A DNA stretch of 64,000 nucleotides from Corydoras sp. C115. Its lineage: Eukaryota > Chordata > Actinopteri > Siluriformes > Callichthyidae. Under the pieces are notes generated by a model. The model made no database searches. It saw only the letters and a list, made by a program, of their open reading frames with translations, and was not told the origin of the DNA. The stretch covers positions 483,001 to 547,000 of the forward strand of contig JAFMOC010000038.1 of the NCBI GenBank assembly GCA_019802505.1, read 5' to 3'. Positions 13,796 to 27,279 of this stretch are shown here, piece after piece. Numbering within the stretch: the first letter of the stretch is position 1; each line of letters starts with the position of its first letter. The translations under genes were made by a program, and so were the position numbers.

Positions 13796-13867
13796 AGTCT
13801 GTTGAGTTTGGTTGTTGTGACAAAGAGTAGCTCTGGAAAAACTTGTAGACTGTTCCTATTTAAGCGT
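13796..13867 (-). CDS. slit2: Slit exon 4 (leucine-rich repeat)
   Basis: This 72-nt exon is in phase 2 at both ends. It continues from the Leu of exon 3 as RLNRNSLQVFPELLF, then VTTTKLNRL, the next LRR of domain D1. RLRLNRN followed by FPELLF is the slit2-type sequence; human slit1 and slit3 have LPELLF here. The acceptor is CATTTCAG|ACGC and the donor is CT|GTAAGTT. The reading frame across exons 1-4 is unbroken for about 133 residues. The next expected exon, starting DLSENQIQ, was not found between here and position 1, so the gene runs off the left end. The LRR arrays 2-4, EGF repeats, laminin-G and cystine-knot domains must all lie outside the window. Confidence 0.93.
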
Positions 13868-14482
13868 CTGAAATGACATGCACAAACACACATTAGTTAG
13901 ACATAAAATTTACTGACCTGATTAACAACGCTAAATAATAACAGATTTGGATATTAAATGGAATTTCAGATACATATATGGTGTTTTCATTCTGAATAAT
14001 AGAATGGCTTCCATTTTTATTATTAATAAACATGAAATGTAAGGAGATTAAATGTTTTCATTTATCTTAAAAAGTGGGAACCAGTAACTTTTCTGGATTT
14101 TTTAAGGTATTTGAGCAAGAGATTATCCTTTATAGCTAATTATCATTCAGTGGATGTGCTTCAATGTGACTGCAAGATTCCTCTATATGTTACATACTGC
14201 ATTCCAGTACAAACACTTTTATTATAGTAAAATGTAAATATCTTGCAAGTGTAAAACTGATATGACGTAGCAGTTTCCACTTAATTTATTATGTACTTTA
14301 TCAATTTGGTATTAAAATAATGAAAACACAATCCATTTCCAGATGATGTGGTTCAAGAACCAACTAAGAATTCCATTACCCACAAGGCAAATTAAGCAAA
14401 CACATGCAGACAAAGAGCAGCCCGGAAAAACAGATGTGGGAAAAACAAACAGAACTCCTCACACGATAGAATAGCTTACAGT

Positions 14483-14484
<2 letters not shown>

Positions 14485-14522
<38 letters not shown>
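14485..14522. repeat. (CA)n microsatellite
   Basis: About 19 CA units in Slit intron 3. Confidence 0.96.
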
Positions 14523-14525
<3 letters not shown>

Positions 14526-15526
14526 ATATAAGCATCATTGACTGATGTATATGGCTGATCAATGCACTGTATTTTGCTCTTAAATCTTATTCGGGTTTCC
14601 TGACTGTATCTCAGTTATTTGTTGCTGGTTGTTTGCCTGTTTGTCTGCTTCCAAACAAATCTCTGTAAAGATAAAGAATGTAACAATTCATTTGCACTGC
14701 TGACCAACTGACAGAGTCTGTAAGAAGTGAATTTATGTCATTTAACAGTAGTTCCAGGCTAGCACTCTGCTAAAACATAAGGAAAACAGTTGTGCTAACA
14801 AAGTGAGCCAACTCGCAATAAAAGGACCACTTTAACAACTTTAACATTATTTCAGATAATCCTGCACCATTTGCTAACCAGTGCTATAAATGTCCCAAAT
14901 AATCTGCTACAGCCCAAAATTACTATTTGACAGATAATGTCAACAGTCAAAGTGTAACATAAAGCAAGGTGAAATGCCAAAAAGGATCATGGGGTATACC
15001 AGTAAAACATGTAAGTATACTACTGTGTGTTTATCTGTGTATGTGTGTGTATATACAATATATATTTATATATTTATATTTACACATGCATTTTGTCCTG
15101 CTGATGGGACGTGTTAACCCTATTATGCATCACAAAATCTTAATGCCACCAGTTGTGTCTGAAGTTTAAAAAGTTCTTGTTGTTGGAATTAAAACACATT
15201 CCTCTCCTGGATGATGCATCAGCTTTGTTTATACATGTTTCATTATCTCTCATTCTGGAAAAGTGCAGCATCAATTGTGTGATGATTTTATGTCTTGCTG
15301 ACTTTAATAAACAGTTAAAATGCACAGTTCCAAAGCCCACTGCCAGGTAAACAAGCAAAAACTACAATACTTAATATTGTTATTATATGTATATGCATAA
15401 TAATTAAAATGTATTCATGAGCAGTGGCATCGATGTATTAGTTGAATGCATGAGAGTATGCAGAGTTCAGCATAGACATTGCAGCTGTAATGTGTGTGTA
15501 AAACTTTATGGAATAAAAGCTAAAGC

Positions 15527-15530
<4 letters not shown>

Positions 15531-15566
<36 letters not shown>
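15531..15566. repeat. (CA)n microsatellite
   Basis: About 17 CA units in Slit intron 3. Confidence 0.96.
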
Positions 15567-15568
<2 letters not shown>

Positions 15569-16299
15569 GAAGATGACATCATGGTTTAGCAGTGGGTTGA
15601 CGTCATGCTGTATGAATAATTGATGGGTAATAAAATAGTAACGAGGCGAAAAACGCCTGAAAGGCCCTTAGGATTCTCTCTGAACACACATACCCAGACA
15701 CACGCCTGCTCACACGCGCACACTTAGTCATGTTTTTATGCATTGTGGGGATATTTTTTTTTTTTCAGAGAGTTAAACTACACTATTACTAGTCTTACCT
15801 GAACTTTAACCTAACCATAATATTAAAACATCACCTGAATATTTAATTCTTGCTGTGGGGACCAGCGTCCTGTCTTCACACAAAAAAAATCTGTAACTCT
15901 CACACACACCTGAGCTATGCAGTAACTTTAGAAGTATAAGGAACGCACATAAAAATGAGTACAGAACTGTCAAACTAAAAGCACATTCTATACATCATGT
16001 ATAGAAAGTATATGAAAAGGAGGGGGAGGGTAAAAGAGAGAAAGGTTGTGTGTATGTGTACATTACACACAGATCAAGTAACTTTGGAAGTGATACTGTT
16101 CCCCTTTGATTTGATTAAATGTTCATTCCTTGTGGGCTATGCAGATTACTAAAATGACACTAATCTAAAACATATTAATTAATTAAGGGAGAAGGATATC
16201 GTGACCTAGATGTGTGTTCGTTTAAAATTTCTGTCAAATATTTAAATGAGTGATGAGCAAATGTTGGCTCAGGTCTCAGGAGTGAAGTTTCTCAGTTGC

Positions 16300-16580
16300 A
16301 GTTCATTTTTGAACCAATGATTTGTGATTTAGAAGCATTCAGCTTCATATTTTGCTGGCCTATTTTTATCAAGAATTTGTCTGGCTTTGTTACAACAGTT
16401 TTTAAATGTTCTATATTGGTTCACTTTAAACATAAGGGAATTTCACATGCTTTGGATCTTCAATCACGGAGTCCTGATCTCAACCACAATAAACACCTTT
16501 TTAAATTCATTAGATGTCTGATTGCAAGACCAGCCATGTCATCCAACCTCATCGTCTGACTTTATCAAATGCATTTCTGA
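16300..16580 (+). pseudogene. Tc1-like transposase C-terminal remnant
   Basis: The segment at about 16455-16520 translates to LQSRSPDLNHNKHLFKF, matching the SPDLNPIEHLW signature around the third catalytic acidic residue of Tc1 enzymes, with Glu replaced by Lys. The surrounding bases are too diverged to extend the match. Confidence 0.5.
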
Positions 16581-16902
16581 TTTAATTGGCACAAATTTTC
16601 AAAAGAATACTGTAACATCTTATATATTCATATATTCATGCTTCAAAGTGCTCACTTCATTTGTAACCAATAAACTAAAAATTTCCCAATAAACTGTTCC
16701 CCACAAAACTTTCTTCTTGCTTTCTGTGAAACCATGGCATGCAAAATGCTAACAGCATGACGTCACAATCCCTATACACTCAGGAAAGCTTAATTGTATT
16801 GATTTGGACTGAATTGAAAAGAAAGCCAGAGAAAAAGCAGCATTACTATAAGCTCTTCTCATACCTGACTGCATTGCTCATGGCCAGCTAACCGTGACGG
16901 CG

Positions 16903-16904
<2 letters not shown>

Positions 16905-16979
<75 letters not shown>
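16905..16979. repeat. (TG)n microsatellite, 75 bp
   Basis: About 37 uninterrupted TG units, one of the longest dinucleotide arrays here; it reads CA in the Slit sense strand. Confidence 0.97.
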
Positions 16980-16981
<2 letters not shown>

Positions 16982-17549
16982 CAGAGTCTCCACTTTTCCT
17001 CCTCACAGGGGGCTGTCACACCCCATACCTAGATATCGGCCATTACTACACATGCACACATAACTCTAAAGGGTCGTTATAATGCATGTGTGTGTTTAAT
17101 CCTCTAAGTTATGCAGTGGCTTTTCTTACAGCACTGCAGGAGCGATTACACACTTTGTGACTTTAGCTACGGTACACACATCACTAACACTAAAGCCTTA
17201 TTGCTACAACTGGTATCTATTGCATTCTCAACCATATTTCTGATTATCCTAAAATAACACTTGTATTTTTTACCCTCGATCTGCAACAGTTACATTTACA
17301 AAATGAGTCTTTGCATGTAATATCATTTTGCCCGGTGATTTGCCATACATTAGGAATATTTAGAAATAGAAATAGACATTTTTCCGGGTTTTTTTTCTCG
17401 TTGTTAAAGCAACCATTATTAAGAATAAGATAAACCATTATCAGTAGAATTCCCTTAGGGTAGTTAAGATACCAGTTGCAAAGAAATAAGAATACATAGA
17501 TATAATGTATATCATCAAATGAAATATATATATTGGGGTGGTCCTATCA

Positions 17550-17735
17550 TCCCTCTTCCCCATAAAGAGAAGTTGTACAGTCTGATGGCATGATGGACAC
17601 ATTTTTAAGTCCTGCATTTAGGAAAAAGCAGTCGGTCACTGAATAGGCTTTGCCGATTGTTGATGACGGTGTGCAGAGTGTGATTGGCATCGTCCATAAT
17701 GTCCAGTAGCTTGTCCATAGTCCTAATTCCCATAA
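17550..17735 (-). pseudogene. Possible LINE ORF2 C-terminal end
   Basis: A minus-strand frame reads SDRLLFPKCRT and then HAIRLYNFSLW, with one stop. This resembles the C-terminal tail of fish LINE proteins (RLLxPKCxTERxRxSFxPxAIRLYN). The match is short, so the family is not certain. Confidence 0.45.
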
Positions 17736-19221
17736 TCTATTCACTATTCATCTTGCAAATGTCCCCCCACCCACCCCATATTTTGTATTGTTACAACCTA
17801 TAATTAAAATGAACAAAACGTAATGCACTATATATATACAATTTACTTCACTTGATACTTTTGGTGGAACTCTGACACAGTAAACTGTTGCTTTGAGCAG
17901 TGATGTCACTTAACAATCTGCTAAATCTCAGCTTTTAAAAATATTAGGAAATATTAAGCCTATGTCTGTGTGCTTCATTACATCACTTCACTAAGTTGCA
18001 CTCTGTTTACTCTGGAGATGTATGCAGAACTGAACCAGCTAGAAATAAACAAAAATCGAATGAATAAATCAGACGTTGTCAGCAGTATGCAGCATCTCTC
18101 ACCACCTCTGTGGAAGAACAGTGTCAGCATTACAGATAACGACTATCACAGCATTTGTTAAAATGTATTATTTTAGATTTTTCATATGAATAACATTAAG
18201 TTTATTTATCTACTACACCACAAGTCTATTATTAAAATAATAATGATTTTAGATTTATTTGTATTTGATAATATTTATCTGTCAAGTTGTGAGTGAGGTC
18301 TCGCATTATGTTACTTTTTGTCCTAGAAGCTTTTGTTATTTTAAAACTCTCTGTTTAAGCCAAATTATTCAAATCCATAATTTGTAGAGATGGTCAACAG
18401 TTCAGTGTAATCTTACTGTTTAATTTGGACTTAACTGAATGTATATGTGCCTGAAAACCATGCAGATAGACGTTTTATCTAGAACTTATTGGCTCGGTGT
18501 TGGTGTTGGCAAAGACTCTGTACACTCAGTGTGGTCCTTTATTCCTTTATTGTGCAATACCTTTACATTAACACATGCTTTTTTGATTACCTCAAATATA
18601 AAGTAGTTATTGAAGTTCCTGTTGGCTTTATGTAACCTTTTTAATTCTCCTTTGCACTGACCCCTGTCACCAACATGAATTTTTGACAGTCTTTGGCTTT
18701 AATTGCTCAACATGAGTCTCAAAATATGTAAAAACAGAATACAAAAGAAAAATAAAAGGTCGTTCCAATTAATTTTATTTATAAAGGTTTTCTAACTACA
18801 GAAAAAAATGACAGCTGTCTTACCCAACATAAAAATCACATTTCAAGTAGTTTCATCATATTTCATATTACATCATATTTCATTAGTGGGGTGTTTTATA
18901 AGTTTTACAATGTAGAAACAGTAATTGTTTACACTTTTATTATCTTTAATACAATTTGATGTATTTATCTATTTCATTCAGCTGTGTGTACTTGATGTTA
19001 CAGTACTGCATTTATAGATGCACAATATAAAAAATATATATAAAATATAAATTTAACTGACTCCTCCACACCCGCACTGACACATGTATACAAAGCATAA
19101 AGATAAGCCATCTCAGTATGTGGGTAAGGAATGTGATGGGGGAGAGTTACCCAGCGGGGTAAAGGGGGGAGTGAAAGCTTTAAAGCGTAATTCCAGTTTC
19201 CACTGTCACTCACTAAAAGAG

Positions 19222-19268
<47 letters not shown>
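19222..19268. repeat. (TG)n microsatellite
   Basis: About 23 TG units in Slit intron 3. Confidence 0.96.
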
Positions 19269-19269
<1 letters not shown>

Positions 19270-21477
19270 ATGCGCGTGTTCCCTAGGGCTGAGCTGGCTG
19301 TCAGACAACAATGTCTCTCCATCAAATTCTCCTGACCGCAACATACACTAACCCATATTACACACAAACCCACAACAAACCACTAATATCACAGCACTCT
19401 AATATACATCCACACATAATCACACAGAACCATAAAGTCTGAACAGGTCAAATGTACAAAGAATATAGAACATAGTGATGGATAAAAGCACTCATACTGG
19501 AATAGTCATCTCAATAAAGCTCACTGAATTGAACTGAGAGTGAAAGTATGTGTGTATTAGACCCCTTTTTGTCTAACCAGCTAACCTTTTTGAGGACCTG
19601 CATAAGTTATCAGCAGGGTGATATGAGATGAACACTTACATAATGAGATGTGGGGGTTTTCTAACACATGGCGAATCAATGAGGTGTTTTTTAAAGTTTA
19701 ATGTGGGTTATGCAAACACATTGTAAAAAGTCGACTCATTCAGCATTATGACACAGCACAATGGTATAGCTCCAGACAGTGATTGCACACATGATTCCCT
19801 TGCTTATTTTATTCTTTTTCACAAATGCACAGTCCAAACCAAGACCATTAACGGTTTAAGAGACCAGTAAATGTTTTGTGGGCTATTGCAAAATGCTGCA
19901 TTTTAAACATATGATTTAAAAACTGCAGCATTATGGCGATATGATCTTTTGCTGATTTTAAAAACCACAGATAATCTAGTGTTATTGCAAATAACATTGC
20001 ATTACTTCAACTAAAACACTTAGATCATCAATGTCAAAATTATTGCTGTAATGGCATCAGGACAAAAATATGTGGGCACCTAAAAATTACACTGACTTGT
20101 TCATATTTCCCCAATTCAAATCTGAATGCATTAACGTTGATGTTTACATTCGTGGTACTGACAGACGTTCAAAAATTTGCCATTACCAGTAACTCCAGTG
20201 CTAAAAAATCTCCCAATTCACCCAAATAATATCTTCTCTGTGATTTAAAAATGGTTCATATTGCAGAGGTAGACAGCAGCGGCAATCAAGTGATTATTTA
20301 AAACTCATTAAATTGTTTTCATACAGTAGGTTCTTATAAACAAAAACAAGACAGACATTTGTTCTTTGTCAGCTACAGTTTGGACTTTTTGGCAGAATAC
20401 TCTGTTTATGAAAAGCTAACAAGGTATGAGGTTTGGTCGTTTGCTACTTTAAACCTTATTAAGCTTGTTCTGTGTTAAGTGGTTTGGAAAGTCCCCATTT
20501 TTGTTGGCTGTTCAAACAAAACACTGGCCCTTCTCCACTGTTCAACACATTCAGCTCCTCCTTAAACCACACACTGTATCCCAAATAAAATAATGTGTAC
20601 TAAATACATGTCAAAACAGAAACAAGTCCATTGAAGGTATTAAAATTTGGTTTCCTATTACTATGGTAACATGTGATATGACACATTGTATGTTTGCAAT
20701 ATACATTCATATCCACTTAACAAAACAGACCCACCCTCACTCATTCACAAGCCTTTATTATTCCATTACAGATAAGGCTTTTCCTGTGACTTGATGCCGG
20801 TTTTGCCATTTCAATACTTATTATCTATACATATAGATACATATTATTTATAATTTGTGTATGTGACACATATATTAAACAGAATCAGTTTTATTGTCCT
20901 ATTATGTTGACACATACCAGGAATGTGGTGGATGATTTTGTCTCTTGACTATACATTATACACAATAATACAATAAAGTTATTTGGAATCTGAATCCAGT
21001 GCCCGTATGTCACCCGGGTTATGATTTTAACTTTAAACGGGCAAATCTGTAAACTTGTTTCAAAGTTCAGACAATGAGCTAGTGACGCAGAACTGTGATA
21101 CAGCACAGATCTGTGAATAAGAGGCGGAGCCAGGGAATCAGGTAAGGTGATGGCTTCAACCTAAAATGTGTTTGCGTGTAAGTGTCAGTGTGTCTTGTGC
21201 ATGATTTAAAGAGACGCGAGCCTCTTAGAACTTCTAGACTTTCAAATGCAAGTTGCCAACAACAAAAAGAAAGTCAGCGACTGCTTTATATCTGGTTGCA
21301 GTTCCACATGTCAGTCTAAAAAGCTAAACTTTATGTTTAATAAAAACGTGTGTTAGGTCTGGCAAATAATGTCAGCACTCCGCCATGTTCCAGGATATGA
21401 CTAAATGTTTTTTGCATCGATAATCTCAACACTAATATTTGGTAATAATAACTAGTATTTGGATGAGTTACAGTGTT

Positions 21478-21590
21478 ACTAGTAGTTAGCTCTGTCACCT
21501 CACAGCAAGACAGTCCTGGGTTTAATTCCCAGACTGATGGGGTGGGGTGTTCTGTGTTGAGTTTGCATGTTTGTATGCCCCCCCCCCCCC
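21478..21590 (+). mobile_element. tRNA-like SINE head fragment
   Basis: CACCTCACAGCAAGACAGTC, then CTGGGTTTAATTCCCAG, then TGAGTTTGCATGTTTG resemble the head and start of the body of a common fish tRNA-headed repeat. It stops at a C-run near 21580. Confidence 0.55.
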
Positions 21591-22117
21591 AAAGTTCAAA
21601 GATGTATACTGTATGTTCACTTAATTGATCACAATTTTTGTGGTGGACTAATTCCTCTGTGTGTAAGCACTGTAGGCAAAAAAAGGTCAGCGATGTGATT
21701 TTATTCTGTGAGTATTTTCTCACCTTTTGTGCAATTAATACAGTCGGTTTAATGTCCTGTCCAACTGATTTGGACATTTGCATTCTCACACATACAGTAG
21801 TTCTTCTGTATAATATTATAATGAGTTCAGAGTTGCAGTGCTTTAAAAAACGTAGTTCTCTTCTATTGCCAGCAACCTGAATAAAAGCAGTTGCTTCTTA
21901 TTTGGCCAGCTGATTTATGTCTGTAATATTTCATATTGTATTCATTTTTATTATACTAATCTTCTTTAGCAGTGATTCCAGACTAGCAGCATTTTAATTC
22001 TGGAACAAAATGAATATCACTGGCAAAGAACTGACTATTTTGCAGTACAGAAGCACAAGCTGTTTTCAGATGAAGCCCTGGCAACTTGTGGGTGGAAAGG
22101 CGTTATGTGTCACTCAC

Positions 22118-22189
22118 AGTCTCTCCAGCTCCTTCAGGTCCTGGAACGCTCCCCGCTCAATGACACTGATTTTGTTCTCCATGAGGTGC
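22118..22189 (-). CDS. slit2: Slit exon 3 (leucine-rich repeat)
   Basis: This 72-nt exon is in phase 2 at both ends. After the split Leu codon it reads HLMENKISVIERGAFQDL and then KELERL, one LRR of domain D1. The stretch ERGAFQDLKELERL is nearly invariant among vertebrate Slit proteins. MENKIS matches slit2 better than slit1 (MENQIG) or slit3 (EDNQVS). On the minus strand the acceptor is GTCTTAG|GCACC, preceded by a T/G-rich tract, and the donor is CT|GTGAGTG. It lies 7.2 kb downstream of exon 2 in transcript order. Confidence 0.95.
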
Positions 22190-22526
22190 CTAAGACAAAC
22201 ACATACAAACACATGTTAAGTACCACAAAGAAATCATTCATTCATTACCTGTAATTCAACAAAACTGTTTGTATACAGTGTCTTAAATGTTTCAAAATAA
22301 GCACAGGCTTAGGCATCCAGAGCGTTTCACTAAATTGCTGCCCTGGCTTTAACCTCCAGCCATAAACCACAGCTCATTAAGCCTTTAAGTACCTCACCTT
22401 TCACTCTCAAACAGGGGTGTCTGAGCTTATCCCCTAAGAACTGGTAAGGATGTTTTTTATCCCCATTAGGCAGCAGGTTAACCTTATATGACTATTTGGG
22501 ACCAAAACTTATGTTTCAAAAACTGC

Positions 22527-22735
22527 ACTGTGGCTTAGTGTGTAGCATGTTCAGCGCTGGGGATCCAGGTTCGAATCCTGATCTGGGGGTACGCAGTGAT
22601 GGATAGATTTGTTTCCTGTTCTGGCTGTATCTGCCCAGCGCCTAAAACATCTCCGCTGGATGGGCATGACGACCCCCCCCCCCACCACCAACCCTATTAT
22701 AGGATTAAGCACAAGACAGTGGATGGATGGAAATT
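22527..22735 (+). mobile_element. Internally deleted tRNA-headed SINE
   Basis: A head (GTGGCTTAGTGTGTAGCATG, then GGTTCGAATCC) is joined to the 3' part (TATCTGCCCAGCGCC and GGATGGGCATGA) and a GGATGG tail. The middle of the element is missing. A C-rich run interrupts the 3' part. Confidence 0.75.
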
Positions 22736-22929
22736 TTAAGTTTTTTTTTTTTATTTTATTTTAAGCAGCAAATGATGATGTCCATTTTGGGGAATATTAA
22801 TGATGCACATACATCATGTGGACTAAAGTAGTGAGATATATTTCTCAATCATTAAATTCAGGTTATTTATTTATGCCCATTACCACAGGTGCATAAAGTC
22901 AATCATAAAGCCATGTATTCTCGACATTT

Positions 22930-23705
22930 GTATGCTTACTGCTTTGTGGAATGGTGATGGGAAAATCCCTATTTTGGTCCAGCGTGACTGAGCCCTAAGT
23001 GAAAAAAGTATGTTCCATAAAGGCATGAATGGGTGTGGCTAAACTTGAGTAGCTCATAAAGCCCTCTGACCCTAACCCTATCAAACACCTTGGGGATAAA
23101 CACGAATTAAGTCCTCATCCAATATCTATATCTTCTGCTGGTTGTTCCCATTAGGGGTCGCCACATCATTATTCTCCAACTCTAGCTCTTCTAAATATCC
23201 ACCTCAGTCACCCCAACCACCTGCATATCCTCCCTCATCGCATCCATTAACCTTTTCACTGGCCTTCCCCTCCTCCTCCTGCTTGGCTTAGCATCCTTCT
23301 GTTAATATAAATCTCATCCCTCCTGTGCTCCCCAAACCACCTCAATCTCACCTCCATAACTTTGTCTCTAAAACATCGTATCTGCTTTGTCCTTTTAATG
23401 AACTAATTTCTGATCTTGTCTTTACTTATCAATCCTATGAAGAATCATAGCATATTCATTTCTGCCCAACATCAATGTCTGACCTCACAAATGTAATTTT
23501 TGATAATTGGGCGAAAATTTTCCACAGACACCATAAAAAGGATGTTTTTATTTTTATAAAAGATTTTCTATTGTGTCATGGGAATTCATGGTGTGGAAGC
23601 TGCTATAGCTGCCACAGACTGAATAACTTAAATTAACATTTCACTAAATCTTCTGTATGTGTATATATGTTTCCCAATAATTTTGTATATATAGTGTACA
23701 GAGGT
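22930..23705 (+). mobile_element. Tc1/mariner-like remnant, split by a LINE insertion
   Basis: The left part contains CATAAAGGCATGAATGGGTG and CTGACCCTAACCCTATCAAA; the right part resumes with CATCAATGTCTGACCTCAC, GGAAGCTGCTATAGCTGCC and a degenerate terminal end near 23690. These are pieces of a common fish Tc1-like transposase region (the SPDLNPIEHLW context). The two parts align to one continuous element once 23121-23462 is removed. Confidence 0.65.
23121..23462 (-). mobile_element. 3' end of a non-LTR retrotransposon inserted in a Tc1-like remnant
   Basis: On the minus strand this encodes a decayed C-terminal end of a LINE reverse-transcriptase protein (RWFGEHRRDE, YINRRML, then CGDP and WEQPAED). 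The nucleotide end GGCGACCCCTAATGGGAAC is a widespread fish LINE 3' end. It is 5'-truncated with a short AGATATAGATA tail, as expected for target-primed insertion. Several stops break the frame. Confidence 0.65.
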
Positions 23706-26085
23706 CAAGTTCACTTATTAAGTGTGTATCATGGAAAAGATGACAGAACGCACAAATTCATCAAGTATGAATTATGTTAAGACTCATAAGTCAATAAAGG
23801 TTTATACTAAAAATGCTTAAATCTACAATTCAGGGTAATAATTAAAATGGTCCAACCAACTAAAACTGTTTCAAACTGGACAGGACAAGGAACCAAGTTT
23901 ATTTCACCCACACAACACAGTGATGATGAAAAGAGAGGCAAAAGAATCCCTAGTGGTCACAGAATGTCTGCCATCTTTGACAAGAAATCAAAAAAGTGAA
24001 GCCATTAGCTTTTTTCAACAGGACAAAAATCCAAATTTTTAGATCAACACCAAAATGGTTTACTGAAAACTTCGGCTCTGATCATGGCCTCATATTTTCC
24101 ACAATTTCACAATGTTAAAAATAAAGATCTGTTTTATTGGAAATAAAAGGTTGCCCATTAAATGTAGGTGTACCAATAATAGGTAAAAAAAATCTTTTTA
24201 TTTACCAGAAATGTTCCCAGGCCAAATCTCTTCAACATAAACCTTTTTTTTTTTATTTAGCCTTTTTAATTATTTATACTATTGAAATGTTTTCAAATGA
24301 ACATTTAGCCAGTTGGGTGAAGACATACAGCAATAAATACAATTCTGATTTATTATAAGTAGTTATTTATACTTGCTTATATAGCTCTGAATGTTTAATG
24401 TTAGAAAGTTCCTTTAATCCAAATTCAATAGAACTAACCCATAAATCCTAAACACTGGTTTCGCATTATTAAACATAATGAAGTGCAAATAATCTCTTTA
24501 AATAGCTGAGCAGACCTGACACCTAATAAGGACCTTAACACTAAAGCAGTAATAAATTAATTTCACTTTAATCACAACCACAATCCTCCCTGTTTTTTAT
24601 AGTACTTTTTAGTAAAACATTAAGATTTAGTGTTTTGGATTATATGCTATTACATGATTTAGGAATATTCTTATTAGTCTTAAAATTATTTACAATTTCA
24701 TGCTTGAAACTAATTACTTTGTAGTATTTGTTTAAAAAGCACATAGAATAATATTAACTTTTCAATGTCCTCAACAGCAAATAATTGTTTAGTGGATAAT
24801 AAGTACTACATAAGTAAATTAAATAATTAAACTAGAACATCAATCTTCTGTGAATTTTAACAGTAATAGTCTTGTGAGCAAACCAAGTGCAGACCAAGCA
24901 AACCTGCAGCATATGAAATAATGACATAAATTATGTAAAATGTTTTTCCACCAAAGACTTCTTAATTAACATTAATTTACATTATAAATTAGGGGCCAAA
25001 CATTAAAGACCACTGCAATAAGGCTTGGATTTTACATTTGTTTTACTGAAAACAGTTTTTAAAATTACAAATAAGCAAACTTTGATTAGACCACTGTATG
25101 AACCTTTTAGTTGAACTTCAGGTTAATATTTTTAGATTTACAATAGTGCATTGTCTCAAAGCATCTCAAACCAGAGTGTTTTAAGTGACGGAAACAGAGT
25201 TTTTTTTTTTTAGGGAAAAAAAAAACATTTGAGCAAGGTTCAATGAGGGACTCATCCTCCATGAGTGGCTGAGCAGCATTAACAGTGGAGGACACCCACG
25301 TACAGACTGTGTAATGTAATGTAATGTAAACTTTTACCACCTTGGTTAGATCGCTAGTATATTTGGTATATCCCTCTTTAGTTGCCATTGACAGCATTCT
25401 TTTGAGCTGCATGAAGTCCAAATATCTGTGTAAAATCTACAAATCTTTGTGAAATCTGATTATCTGTACTATCCTACGATGGTTTTACAATATTTTTTTG
25501 AACAGCAATTGATGATGTTTTCTTAATATGCCTCATTAATGCTTGATGTGTTTCTGGTAAAGTAACTGTGGAGGAAGGTCCATGACATTTAGCACTCTTT
25601 GATCTTTGGTCTTTTAGTAATTGCTGCTAAGCTGTAGGGCGTGCTTATGTGGAGGTTATACACATTTGAAACATTTTATGACATTAAAAACAAGATGCAT
25701 TGTCACTGTTAATCGCAGCTGTTTGGTCTTCATGTGTATATTAACAACAATCTCTGCAAAGTATTTTCTTGTGTTTTAAATTGCCACAAACATAAATATT
25801 TCACTGTCTTCATGGATTAAAGTCATAGCCCCCTGGACCCCACACTGAGGATTATTACCTTTTAGGAAGTATGTTTGTGTCTTGATCCCTTAAGCCTAAA
25901 ATGTTATCCTGAACCCTAAATCCTCGTCCTTTAATCTCATATGCTATAATCTTTAAACTCACAAAGCTTGGACCTCAGTGAATTGCACCTGTACCACAAT
26001 TTGTGTAAATGTGTGTGGCCACGCAACTCACAGTAAAGGTTGTTTCAATAAACAGGCACCGAGCCAATATGATTTAGCTTACAAT

Positions 26086-26086
<1 letters not shown>

Positions 26087-26150
<64 letters not shown>

Positions 26151-26350
26151 CACTCTGATGCTGTGTTTCTTTATAAGAGAAATGAATGCACAGCTTAACA
26201 TGTTCATTCATAAGTGAGTAAAGGAGCAAGACAGAAAGCAAAAAGAAAGACCAAGAGGAAGAGAGTAAAGCGCGAAAAAAATAGGTGCTTTGTGAAGAGC
26301 TAATCCCTACACTAGGAGGGTAAACTTGTTCTTACATGATTCCACTGTAT

Positions 26351-26399
<49 letters not shown>

Positions 26400-26400
26400 A
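26087..26400. repeat. Two (CA)n arrays
   Basis: Pure arrays at 26087-26148 (about 31 units) and 26355-26400, separated by unique A/G-rich sequence, in Slit intron 2. Confidence 0.97.
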
Positions 26401-27279
26401 CAAAGCATTCCTATAACAATCACGTTTACTCAAAACCAAATCCAAGTGTGTGTGGTTCATTTACACAATCTACACATTATACCCTGTCGTTACTATTCTC
26501 GAATGTCCCCGTTTCCCTCCCAATGTCTTAGTATTACTAAGGAATATATTTCTGTTAAATTATTAATTTCATAAAACATGTAATTTTTTATAGCTTAACT
26601 TTATCTCACAATTTGAAATTTAAAGATATAGTCACTGTAATAATATCGATGCTTTCAAATGCTGACAGCGATCTAGATGTATTGTCACATGCTCAAGCAA
26701 AAGTGACCCAAATTGTAATCAATTCCTTTGTATGTGGCGCAATTCTTACATTTTTTTTCAGGTAGTGTGAACAGTTTCTTAAGAAAACTTAGTTGTTGTT
26801 TTTTTTAATTATTTTTTTATTTAAAGCAGTAAGTTCAGTTATATTCACCCAAAAATACAAGTCTGGGCGAGCCACTAATTGTGCTCATTATGTTGTGTGC
26901 TTTACGGAGGGTAAACAGTAGTGAGACCTGATGCATCATGGGTGAATGGCTCTCAAGTGGACGGCTGAGACACACAGCTGACCACTTGTGTTTAGATTTC
27001 ATTAATGCCTCGGAGAGTCTCAAACCATGCCAGATTTTCAGCATTAACTCTCTTAGAACTTAAAATATACCAATAATTATTTCAACTGGTTAGATTGGAA
27101 GGACAAAGTAATTAATCTACTTGCTAAAGAATGCAGGACATTGATCTAAATAAATCTCTGTGCTTTATTATTTGATAAGTGTTAAGACGTTACCAAAACA
27201 ACTGTCATGTCCTGATAAGGGTACCAGTGGGTTCTGGAGCTGAGCCCAACAGTTATTAAAAAAAAGGTGTAGACACACC

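Larger units (their letters stand above)
13868..22117 (-). other. Slit intron 3
   Basis: Intron of 8250 nt between exons 3 and 4. It carries CA/TG arrays (14486-14521, 15532-15566, 16904-16979, 19222-19268), a LINE coding-end remnant near 17.55-17.74 kb, a Tc1 C-terminal remnant near 16.3-16.6 kb and a tRNA-like SINE head near 21.5 kb. No other coding evidence was seen. Confidence 0.88.

Noticed and set aside
21337..21789. A 150-codon open frame on the minus strand
   Set aside because: It crosses a tRNA-like repeat head and a C-run, has no known motif and no splice context; it is most likely chance.
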